A DNA stretch of 64,000 nucleotides from Azadirachta indica (lineage: Eukaryota > Streptophyta > Magnoliopsida > Sapindales > Meliaceae), in contig CM040445.1 in assembly GCA_022749755.1 (NCBI GenBank), positions 2,811,182-2,875,181 on the forward strand, read 5' to 3'. This document shows positions 38,576-48,015 of this stretch, piece by piece; within the stretch, counting starts at the first letter, position 1; each line of letters starts with the position of its first letter. Made by a program: the position numbers and the translations under genes. Under the pieces are notes generated by a model that saw nothing but the letters and a program-made list of their open reading frames with translations, did no database searches and was not told the DNA's origin.

Positions 38576-41500
38576 ATGAGAAACCTTAAGTTAGGAGTTG
38601 ATGTGGTCAGTGCTCACAATCTTTTGCCTAAAGATGGGCTGGGTTCATCCAGTGCCTATGTGGAGCTCTACTTTGATGGTCAGAAGTTCCGTACCACTAT
38701 CAAAGAAAAGGATCTGAACCCTGTTTGGAATGAGAGCTTTTACTTCAACATCTCCGATGCTTCCAACCTCCATTATCTCACTCTTGAAGCTTACATGTAC
38801 AATAATATTAGAGATACCAACTCTAGATCATTCCTTGGGAAGGTCTGCCTTACTGGGAATTCTTTTGTTCCCTACTCTGATGCTGTTGTCTTGCACTATC
38901 CTCTGGAAAAGCGTGGCATCTTCTCGCGCGTAAGAGGAGAGCTTGGCCTGAAAGTCTATATCACTGATGATCTTTCTATAAAATCTTCTACTCCACTTCC
39001 AGCAGCTGATTCCTTAGCAACTAAGGATCCCAGTATTACTCATACACATGCCCAATCAGTGTCAAATCCAGTCGCTAGCGACAAGGTCGAGTCAAGACAC
39101 ACCTTTCATCATCTACCTAACCCAAATATCCATGAACATCAGCATCATCCTTCAGCTCCAGTAGTTAACCGTCATGTACCAAAGTATGAGGCTGATGAGA
39201 TGAAAGTTGAACCACAGCCTCCAAAACTAGTTCGTCTATACTCGGCAGCATCATCACAACCTGCTGATTATGCACTTAAAGAGACAAGCCCTTACCTTGG
39301 TGGTGGAAAAATTGTTGGGGGTCGTGTTATACATGGAGACAAGACTGCAAGCACTTATGATCTTGTTGAGCGGATGTATTTTCTGTATGTACAAGTTGTT
39401 AAGGCTCGCGAACTTCCTGCCATGGATGTTACTGGGAGTATTGATCCATTTGTTGAGGTGAAAATCGGAAACTACAAAGGAATCACAAAGCACTTTGAGA
39501 AAAACCAAAATCCACTGTGGAACCAGGTTTTTGCCTTTTCTAGGGACCGAATGCAAGCTTCTATATTAGAAGTTGTAATTAAGGACAAGGATCTAGTCAA
39601 GGATGACTTTGTAGGCATTGTGAGATTTGACATCAATGAGGTCCCATTGCGAGTACCACCAGATAGTCCTCTAGCTCCAGAGTGGTATCGGCTTGAAGAT
39701 AAGAAGGGAGAGAAGATAAAAGGTGAGTTGATGCTAGCAGTTTGGATTGGCACTCAAGCAGATGAGGCCTTTTCTGATGCCTGGCATTCTGATGCGGCAA
39801 CTCCAGTTGACAGCACACCAGCTGTCTCTGCAGTGTTACGTTCAAAAGTCTATCATGCACCAAGATTGTGGTATGTGCGTGTTAATGTTGTGGAGGCACA
39901 AGACCTGGTCCCAACAGAGAAGAATCGTTTCCCAGATGTTTATGTTAAGGCTCAAATAGGAAACCAGGTTCTGAAAACAAAGATATGTCAGGCTCGGTCA
40001 TTGAACGCTGTTTGGAATGAGGATTTACTGTTTGTTGCTGCAGAACCATTTGAAGATCATCTAGTTATTTCAGTAGAAGATCGTGTGGGCCCTGGCAAGG
40101 ATGAAATAATTGGTAGGGTCAGCATGCCATTGAGTGCAGTAGAGAAGCATGCTGATGATCGGATAATCCATTCCCGTTGGTTCAGCTTGGAAAAGCCAAT
40201 TGCTGTTGATGTAGATCAGTTGAAAAAAGAAAAGTTTTCTAGCAGAATCCATCTCAGAGTCTGTCTGGATGGAGGTTATCATGTCCTGGATGAGTCGACT
40301 CACTACAGCAGTGATCTCCGCCCAACTGCAAAACAGCTATGGAGGCCATCTATTGGAGTCTTAGAACTTGGTGTTCTAAATGCGGTAGGGCTTCATCCCA
40401 TGAAAACACGAGATGGGAGGGGAACATCAGATACATACTGTGTAGCAAAATATGGTCACAAATGGGTCAGGACACGTACTATTGTTGACAACCTTTCTCC
40501 AAAATATAATGAGCAGTACACATGGGAGGTTTTTGATCCAGCTACAGTACTCACTGTGGGTGTATTTGACAACAGTCAGCTTGGGGAAAAAGGTTCAAAT
40601 GGTAACAAGGACCTGAAGATAGGCAAGGTTCGGATCCGGATCTCCACGCTTGAAACTGGCCGTATTTATACACACTCTTATCCTCTGCTGGTTCTCCATC
40701 CTACCGGAGTTAAAAAGATGGGAGAATTGCATTTGGCAATACGTTTTTCATGCACATCCTTTGCAAACATGCTTTATTTGTACTCGCGACCGCTTTTGCC
40801 AAAAATGCACTATGTTAGGCCCTTTACTGTGATGCAGCTAGACATGTTACGCCACCAAGCCGTCAACATAGTTGCAACAAGATTGGGTCGAGCAGAGCCT
40901 CCACTTCGGAAAGAGGTGGTGGAGTACATGTCTGATGTGGATTCACACCTTTGGAGTATGCGCCGAAGCAAGGCAAATTTTTTTAGGCTTATGACAGTGT
41001 TCTCAGGATTATTTTCTGTCGGGAAATGGTTTGCAGATATTTGCGTGTGGAAAAATCCTATTACAACAGTGCTGGTTCACTTGTTGTATCTTATGCTGGC
41101 TTGCTTCCCAGAGTTGATTCTGCCCACGGTTTTCCTTTACATGTTTCTAATAGGAATATGGAACTTCCGCTATCGGCCAAGATACCCTCCCCACATGAAC
41201 ATAAAAATCTCACAAGCTGAGGCAGTGCACCCTGATGAGCTTGATGAGGAATTTGACACATTTCCCACGAGCAGGAGTCCTGAGGTGGTGAGAATGAGGT
41301 ATGATCGACTGAGGAGTGTGGCTGGTAGAATTCAAACTGTGGCTGGTGATGTGGCAACCCAAGGGGAAAGGTTTCAGGCATTGTTAAGCTGGCGAGACCC
41401 TCGTGCTACTGCCATTTTTGTTACATTTTGCCTTGTGGCTGCATTGGTTTTGTTTGTGACACCATTTCAGGTGATAGGAGCTTTGGCAGGGTTCTGGGTG

Positions 41501-41590
41501 ATGAGGCATCCAAGATTTCGCCGTAGGTTGCCTTCAGTGCCCATCAACTTCTTCCGCCGGCTGCCCTCAAGGACAGATAGCATGTTGTAA
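38576..41590 (+). CDS. MCTP: Multiple C2 domain and transmembrane region protein (MCTP/FTIP family)
   Basis: Intronless CDS of 1004 residues. Plant MCTPs are ER-anchored proteins at plasmodesmata and ER-plasma membrane contacts that bind membranes through C2 domains; FTIP1 and QUIRKY are well-known members. C2A begins at MRNLKLGVDVVSAHNL (residues 1-105). A long, His-rich low-complexity linker runs 140-240. C2B lies at about 267-375 (DPFVEVKIGNYKG), C2C at about 430-535, and C2D at about 592-705. The C-terminal PRT_C region has hydrophobic segments at about 826-862 and 940-975, forming the membrane anchor, and ends FFRRLPSRTDSML as in the family. Many of the Asp residues expected in the Ca-binding loops are visible. 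The start is the first ATG and gives the family N-terminus. The gene most resembles the Arabidopsis At4g11610 type by memory; the exact MCTP number is not certain. Confidence 0.95.
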   Translation: MRNLKLGVDVVSAHNLLPKDGLGSSSAYVELYFDGQKFRTTIKEKDLNPVWNESFYFNISDASNLHYLTLEAYMYNNIRDTNSRSFLGKVCLTGNSFVPYSDAVVLHYPLEKRGIFSRVRGELGLKVYITDDLSIKSSTPLPAADSLATKDPSITHTHAQSVSNPVASDKVESRHTFHHLPNPNIHEHQHHPSAPVVNRHVPKYEADEMKVEPQPPKLVRLYSAASSQPADYALKETSPYLGGGKIVGGRVIHGDKTASTYDLVERMYFLYVQVVKARELPAMDVTGSIDPFVEVKIGNYKGITKHFEKNQNPLWNQVFAFSRDRMQASILEVVIKDKDLVKDDFVGIVRFDINEVPLRVPPDSPLAPEWYRLEDKKGEKIKGELMLAVWIGTQADEAFSDAWHSDAATPVDSTPAVSAVLRSKVYHAPRLWYVRVNVVEAQDLVPTEKNRFPDVYVKAQIGNQVLKTKICQARSLNAVWNEDLLFVAAEPFEDHLVISVEDRVGPGKDEIIGRVSMPLSAVEKHADDRIIHSRWFSLEKPIAVDVDQLKKEKFSSRIHLRVCLDGGYHVLDESTHYSSDLRPTAKQLWRPSIGVLELGVLNAVGLHPMKTRDGRGTSDTYCVAKYGHKWVRTRTIVDNLSPKYNEQYTWEVFDPATVLTVGVFDNSQLGEKGSNGNKDLKIGKVRIRISTLETGRIYTHSYPLLVLHPTGVKKMGELHLAIRFSCTSFANMLYLYSRPLLPKMHYVRPFTVMQLDMLRHQAVNIVATRLGRAEPPLRKEVVEYMSDVDSHLWSMRRSKANFFRLMTVFSGLFSVGKWFADICVWKNPITTVLVHLLYLMLACFPELILPTVFLYMFLIGIWNFRYRPRYPPHMNIKISQAEAVHPDELDEEFDTFPTSRSPEVVRMRYDRLRSVAGRIQTVAGDVATQGERFQALLSWRDPRATAIFVTFCLVAALVLFVTPFQVIGALAGFWVMRHPRFRRRLPSVPINFFRRLPSRTDSML

Positions 41591-43226
41591 ATTGGATGCT
41601 GGATACTCTGGCTGACATATTAGTCTTGTAAGTGCTTCAGCCAAGTTCCCCCAGCATTTTCTTGCTTAGTACTCTGTCTTGGTCATCATTGTTGTGGCTA
41701 GGATAGATTGAATAATTTTGAATCTTAGGCTATTTTGGCCATAAACAATTGCAATAACAAGTTGTTAAATAATTATTTTTCATTGCTTATGGATGAAATA
41801 TTAAGATGTTTTGTTCTGTAACAGGTTCTTTGATACGAGAGAACCCAATATATAAAAAAAAATTGATTCCTTAAGTTTTCACATTTTTACAAGGGAGGAT
41901 AAAGTTGGCGAACTTGAATCAAATAGGTCATTTATCCTATTGAAATGACGGTAATATCTTTCTAGTGTTATTTAACCAATTTTTAATTATAGTGACTCAA
42001 ATTAAATATTATACGAATAATTTGATCATTTTAACTGAGGTCACTAATCAGGGACTCGTGATACGAGTTATTACCTATTTCCATGTAACCAAAGAAAGCA
42101 ATCATGTGAGGGGCAGACATCTTGTCATATTTGAGGAGATTTTTGGGCTCTATAAAATTGACAATGTAAAATTTCAATACATTCTAACTGTTTTAATGTT
42201 AGAATTTAAAAGAAAACAAAAAAAGAAAAAGAAAAGAAGCCATGATATGGATCATCATTGTGGTAGAAAGTTCTCTGAAGTGAACTGCCATAAAAATTAC
42301 TTAAAAGAAGAATCATGAGGTGAAATATATATATATATATATATATATTTAACAAAATAAATAAATTTTGATATTGGTTAAACTTAACATTATGTTTTTT
42401 TTTCTGCTTCGATGTCGAGCTCAGAATGGAACTGTGACTTCACTTGCCGGATGTGTCAACCTTGTACGTCATCCATGACTTTGACATTCTTTGAGCACCT
42501 ACCCATATTCAAAATTGATGAGTATGCATTAGGTTATGGTTCTATTCGATATTAACGTTCTTAATTAGAGAAAAGAAAAAAAAAATGTTCCAATTTAGAC
42601 AAAATTTAACAATATTTTTCCATTCAGCTCCTCTATCCGAAATAGCATTCTACACACTTAGATGAACTGATCACAAGCTTCCAAACCAGCTTGTATCAAC
42701 GACCCAGTACACAGAGAAGGGGAAACTAATTATACATAAGGTGACCTGCTCTCAATAATAGGTCATTTAAACTGAATGGTCATAACTAATTTTTTATAAG
42801 CTGACATTTTCAGTTAAGTAATTACACAGAAGTAGTAATGATATATTTTAAATGGAATGTGATAATCCAGAGTTGGACAAATTGTTGCCACGACTGTGGA
42901 CATTACCTGTATATTTTAACAGATGGGCAAACCAATCATTGACACGTCATTGATCAGTTCATGAATGTAGGCTAATGGATGTATAAACAAACATTAATTC
43001 TAAATTTGAGGTTTAAGATCTCAAATTCTGAAACCTACGTGGTTTGTTTTTGACAGAAGGGATATGTATAGACGAACGTGCTTCCAATTTATTGAGCATG
43101 CATAAATTATCATAATACGTGCTAGCACGTTATTCAAAGACTAATCTAAGTAGTACGTACGAATTTATCTCCCCACTAGAAAACCCGGAGGCAAAAGTCT
43201 TTTAGGACAGCCATAGCAGCCGAAAC
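41591..43226. other. Spacer between MCTP and the GT47 gene
   Basis: MCTP 3' UTR, then AT-rich DNA with a (TA)n tract at about 42328-42348. The open frame at 41965-42318 has no recognised similarity and a Lys-run tail, and is not called. The last 200 bases are presumably the GT47 promoter and leader. Confidence 0.65.
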
Positions 43227-44897
43227 ATGGCGGTTTCTTTGTCCAAAAGGAAATCTAAGCCTTACAAGCCATCCAAGAAAGTAGAAACCCGAACATGTTC
43301 TTTTTGGGTCGCCCTTCTGATAAAAAATATTCTATACCGAATTCCTATTGTTATTTTCATGTTGATGTTAGTATTGGTATGGTCATCCTCATCCACAGTC
43401 ATCTCAGGCAACATTGTTCGGGTTTGCGTGTCATCCCGGAAACTCAACAATCTTTACTGCTTCTCCGCGGGAAGTCAACCCAATTTTGAAGTCCCCGTTG
43501 AACCTCCAGGTATCAGCAACAACTCAATTCCCACAAGTCCCAACACTAATAGTCCCAGCATCGAAGAAATTGTCAACGTTGTTGGAAATACTCATCCGAA
43601 TGCAATTACTAGAGCAACTGTTGTAAATGAAACAAATGATGCAGATGACGAGGTTGTACATGCTAAGAAGATGGTTGAAGAATATATAAAAATACAGCGA
43701 TCCTGGAAGTCGGATAACAATAAAGCAGCTTGTTATGGGAGGGGAGTTTATGTGCATGATTTGCCAACAAAGTTCAATAAGGATTTAGTAGGTCAATGTG
43801 GAAGTATGGTGCCGTGGGCGTCAGATTTCTGCAAGTTTTTTAATAATGAAGCATTGGGTGAACCCATTCCGGAGCTTGGTAAAGGATGGTACTATACTCA
43901 TCAATATTCTCTAGAGCTGATTTTTCATTCCAGGGTTTTGAAGCATCCATGCAGGGTTTTCAATGAAAATGAAGCCAAACTTTTCTATGTCCCATTTTAT
44001 GGCGGCTTAGATATATTGAGATGGCATTTCAAAAATGTCTCTAATGATGTTAAGGACAGTTTGTCACTGGAATTGGTGAAATGGCTTGAGACTAGAAAGC
44101 CATGGATTGAGAATTCTGGCAAGGATCATGTATTTGTCCTGGGAAAAATTTCATGGGATTTCAGGAGGGCAGTTACTTCATGGGGAACAAGATTGTTAGA
44201 GCTTGAGCAAATGCAGAATCCAATAAAGCTCTTGATTGAAAGGCAACCGTGGCATGTTAATGACATCGGAATTCCTCATCCTACCTACTTCCATCCTCAT
44301 TCAGACGATGATATAATCGCTTGGCAAATCAGAATGCTCAGAACACAGCGTAAGAGCCTAATAAGTTTTGCTGGGGCCGAACGGCCTGATCAACCACAGA
44401 ACATAAGGTCAATATTGATCCATCAGTGCTTTGCTTTTCCAGATAATGGAAACTGCAGTTTTTTAAATTGTAGTATAGGTGGGTGTGAACATCCTATGTC
44501 TGTCATGAACCTGTTCATGGGGTCCGAATTCTGCTTACAACCTCCTGGAGATAGTCCAACAAGAAAATCAGTATTTGATTCACTTATTTCAGGTTGCATT
44601 CCTGTACTTTTTGATCCATTCACAGCATATTACCAATATCCATGGCATTTACCAGAAGATCATGGCAAATATTCAGTGTTTGTAGACCAAGAAGACGTGA
44701 GACAAATGAAGGTAAATGTGGTAGAGAAGCTGATGAATATTTCAGTGAAGGAAAGGGAGAATATGAGGAGATATATAATCTATGAATTATTGCCTCAGTT
44801 GGTTTACGGTGATTCAAATTCTCAGTTTGACAAGTTTCAGGATGCATTTTCAATCACCATGAATAATCTTCTCGAGAGAGTGAACAGCTTGGATTAA
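43227..44897 (+). CDS. Exostosin-family glycosyltransferase (GT47, MUR3/XLT2-like)
   Basis: Intronless CDS of 556 residues with Golgi type II membrane topology: a short basic cytosolic tail (KRKSKPYKPSKK), then a hydrophobic anchor at about residues 39-53 (IPIVIFMLMLVLVW), a Ser/Pro/Asn-rich stem and a luminal catalytic domain at about 168-510. Family features are CYGRGVYVHDLPTKFN, the FYVPFYGGLD segment, SFAGAERPDQPQNIR, FCLQPPGDSPTRKSVFDS and the GCIPVLFDPFTAYYQYPWHL segment. Members of this GT47 clade (MUR3, XLT2 and relatives) add galactose or a related sugar to xyloglucan side chains; the donor and acceptor of this protein cannot be read from sequence. The last 20-odd codons and the 3' flank are repeated at about 52.00 and 58.66 kb as duplication breakpoints. 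Confidence 0.92.
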   Translation: MAVSLSKRKSKPYKPSKKVETRTCSFWVALLIKNILYRIPIVIFMLMLVLVWSSSSTVISGNIVRVCVSSRKLNNLYCFSAGSQPNFEVPVEPPGISNNSIPTSPNTNSPSIEEIVNVVGNTHPNAITRATVVNETNDADDEVVHAKKMVEEYIKIQRSWKSDNNKAACYGRGVYVHDLPTKFNKDLVGQCGSMVPWASDFCKFFNNEALGEPIPELGKGWYYTHQYSLELIFHSRVLKHPCRVFNENEAKLFYVPFYGGLDILRWHFKNVSNDVKDSLSLELVKWLETRKPWIENSGKDHVFVLGKISWDFRRAVTSWGTRLLELEQMQNPIKLLIERQPWHVNDIGIPHPTYFHPHSDDDIIAWQIRMLRTQRKSLISFAGAERPDQPQNIRSILIHQCFAFPDNGNCSFLNCSIGGCEHPMSVMNLFMGSEFCLQPPGDSPTRKSVFDSLISGCIPVLFDPFTAYYQYPWHLPEDHGKYSVFVDQEDVRQMKVNVVEKLMNISVKERENMRRYIIYELLPQLVYGDSNSQFDKFQDAFSITMNNLLERVNSLD

Positions 44898-45236
44898 ATT
44901 GTAACATATTTCCCTTTTTTGTCTTTTCTTGTTCTGCTTTTTTATTGGATATATATATAATTTTGGGGAACAATTCCCCAGTGCGAGAGAGAATTGTACG
45001 ACGATTGTACATGAAACTAATTTTCAAGTTGGAGAATTAAATTCAATATAGCAGTCCTTCATACAGTTAGAACAACAGTAACATTGACTGATTATTTGAG
45101 GTGAAAACTACCTTAACAGTAACCAATAAAGTCATGACATGTGTATTTTTTAAAATTTTATATATTGGCATGATTCTTTTGGTGGATGTCAATTTTAGAA
45201 TAATTGTATAACAACATAATTTCCATGTTTCAATCC

Positions 45237-45545
45237 AAATTTAATACAGCATTCTTTTGTAGAATTTGGAGAATCGGAATTATTAATTTATTTGAGATGA
45301 ACTAGTTTTATATGGTTTGATAGGTTGTCAAATTTTGTTATTAAATTTTTATATATATTTTTACATTCCCTTTGTTTTTACCTCCTGCCAACAATTCTTG
45401 GCATGATTGACTTGGATTACTCTTAAGGACATTGATAAAATATTCAAAGATATATTGCAGCAAGATGAGAAAAAACAATAACTCACCATTAAAATTTTCA
45501 GGATGTAGCTTCAACCAGACGCTACATACAAGAGTTTAATAGCCA
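45237..45545 (+). repeat. Pre-GPX block, copy 1
   Basis: Roughly 300 bases starting near ttttgtagaatttggagaat and ending near gtagcttcaaccagacgcta. Related copies are at about 55826-56160, 59096-59460 and 60418-60805, with a partial one at about 60246-60325. In units 1 and 2 it directly precedes the GPX TATA region. Confidence 0.75.
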
Positions 45546-45553
45546 ATTAAAAG

Positions 45554-45560
45554 TATAAAA
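45554..45560 (+). promoter_or_regulatory. TATA box of short GPX copy 1
   Basis: TATAAAA 70 bases upstream of the ATG at 45624. The same sequence context is conserved before copies 3 and 4. Confidence 0.65.
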
Positions 45561-45623
45561 ACCAACATATCCCATGTAAATGTACTGGGTAGTCTCCTTG
45601 TACTTTTAGAATAGCATTGCAAA

Positions 45624-46658
45624 ATGGCCGGCCAATCCATTTATAATTTAATTGTTAAGGTGAGTCGCTTGGAATCATATATATTTTGAGTCATATATCA
45701 ATTCTCTATTTCCATTTAATTGGGGATTTTTTTAAAACTATGTATCTCATCATTTTCTTATTACAGGATGCAAAGGGAAATGATGTTAGTCTCAGTATTT
45801 ACAAAGGAAAGGTTCTCTTGATTGTGAATGTTGCTTCTGAATGGTACATTATAATTTCTCATTCTCTTACATGTTCTCTGCAAGTAAAACAGAGAATAAG
45901 GCGAAGAATCAGTTACTGGCATGCATTTCCCTTTTCGACACTTTTTCTAACAGGAAATATTCTTACTGTGATGTTCAATTTGTTAATTCAGTGGCTTCGC
46001 TGATTCAAACTACACCGAACTGAATCAATTATATGCTAAATTTAAAGATCAAGGTTTGTTGGCTTGTTTTCAGTGCTTCCACCTTTAATAATTGAATGTT
46101 TCCACATCATTTAGCTGCAGTAATTTTTCTGCTTGTTACTTGTTATTGTCTCATTCAGGTTTAGAGATTCTGGCGTTTCCATGTAATCAGTTTGCCGGTC
46201 AGGAGCCAGGGAGTAATGAACAGATCTTAGAGGTTGCTTGCACTCGTTTTAAGGCCGAGTTTCCCATTTTCGCAAAGGTTATAGCCGGATTAATCTCACT
46301 GTTCTACTATTTTAACATAAAAGTTTTTTCTACAAGAGAAACCAACTATCTTCAATTTTTCTTTTGCTGCCTGTGTTCATGATTAGATTGATGTAAATGG
46401 AGAAAATGCTTCTCCAGTGTACAAGGCCTTAAAGGCAGGCAAATGGTTGTTTGGGGATAACATTCAATGTAACTTCGTCAAGTTCCTCGTCGACAGGGAT
46501 GGAAAAGTTTCTGATCGCTATTACGCCACAACCTCCCCTCTTAGCATTGAGGTAATGGTTACTTCTGATTTCAATCAGTATTGCATTGTATTGTCTCATA
46601 GATTCTAATTAATATCGTTTTGCAGTATGACATTAAGAAGCTGTTGGGAATCAAATGA
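45624..46658 (+). CDS. GPX: Glutathione peroxidase, short form, copy 1
   Basis: Thiol-dependent lipid hydroperoxide peroxidase; plant GPXs mostly use thioredoxin. Six exons: 45624-45659, 45767-45843, 45992-46053, 46159-46277, 46387-46551, 46626-46658; total 492 nt, 163 residues, without a targeting extension ([18 protein letters not shown]), so probably cytosolic. The peroxidatic Cys38 is encoded across the exon 2/3 junction (TG|T), in VASECG. FPCNQF gives Cys67 and Gln69, and the third Cys of ACTRF is present. The expected tetrad tryptophan of the (W)NF motif is replaced by Cys126 ([10 protein letters not shown]), which is unusual and may reduce activity. Splice sites are intact. It is nearly collinear with the copy at 56280. 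Confidence 0.9.
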
Positions 46659-48015
46659 TCGTTCGCGACTGCTGAGATATCAATCAAGCCTTGATTAGGG
46701 TCATAAATAAAATTGATTAAGCACTTACAAGTTTGTTGGGTAAGCAGTATTTGCAAGTTATTGTATCCTAAACTCCTTTCCATTTGAATAAATTATCGTC
46801 TTCTCTATTTGGTATAGGTGTATGCAAATGCAATTGTTTTCTATTTTCTCTCTGATATTTCTATAGTCTATGGCTGAATTCAGATTGGCAAAAACTGTTC
46901 GATTGTCTGTCTAAATTCTGAATATGGTTAAGAAGGCAGCATAGTTGTTCTATAGAATGAGATAAGAAGATTTGCATCATACAAGATTTACTTAAAACAT
47001 GATTTTAGGTTCGAATATTGAATATGATTTGTCATAAACGCTGACTCTGTAATTAAAAAGAAATCTTAATCTGAATTCAGATATGTGTGTATATAATATA
47101 TATATATATATAAAAGATAATTGTAAGCCATTTGTCTTACTGTAAGTTGTTGCAGCGCTTATCTTCTAGATAATGTTCGAAACAGATCTAGTCAGTAGTC
47201 ATGTATTAGAGACAACAAACAGAATCTGATTCTATGAATACGCGACATCAAAATTTAACCTTATCCCAAATACAAATGTTAACTGTTTGTTGTTTTATGT
47301 GTAGTAAATTGGTCCACGAAAATATTCCCGAAAACGCCGAAAACAGAGAAAAAATGAATGCCCAATTGTGAACTCGAGAGCCTCAAAACTCTCATATTCA
47401 CACGCTGAATCAAAGAAAACAGAAACGAAAGGGCTGAAAACGCGTAATAGCCGAATATACGAAAGAGGACGGTTTCACATTTTAAATCAACATACGTAGA
47501 CCATTACGTACTTTAGGTGTTAATATCTGAGTCTCCAAGTTTAAATAAAATTATAAATATAAATATAAATATAATTTACCCTTTTTTTAGTTAGGTTCTT
47601 TTTTTTGGTTAAATTTTATAGAATTTGTTAATAAAATCAATAATTTAATTTTATATTTTTAAAAATTTTGAAACCAATAAAATTTTAGACGGGATAGTTT
47701 CAGGGACTAAAATACTTTTTAACAGATTTTTGATAAGAGTACACAGCATGGGCCGTGGAGCCACCGAGAGGAGCCGAGCCACACGGAGCCAGGGACCAAA
47801 ATGAAACAAAAATATAAGTTATGTGCTTAATTGTCATTTTACTACCCACTTACGTATTCGCTGATGCAACTATCCCAGCCGTCCAATAATCCCAAAATTT
47901 TAGACTGACAGGTGATTCACTCTATTCCACGTGTCCATGATGCATCTTCACAATCTACGTATACACGAGCTAAAGTAAAATTCTTTCAACTCAATTAAGC
48001 TCCATAAATTCCTCA
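46659..48015. other. Spacer between short and long GPX genes of unit 1
   Basis: 3' flank of the short GPX, a (TA)n tract at about 47096-47112, then the promoter of the long GPX. Much of it is repeated at about 57376-58350 in unit 2 (shared words such as ggcaaaaactgttcgattgt and gcttatcttctagataatgt). No gene seen. Confidence 0.7.

Noticed and set aside
39254..39863. Minus-strand frames within the MCTP gene
   Set aside because: Antisense shadows of the 1004-residue MCTP frame.
41965..42318. 117-codon frame between MCTP and GT47
   Set aside because: No family resemblance, Lys-run near the end, AT-rich surroundings.
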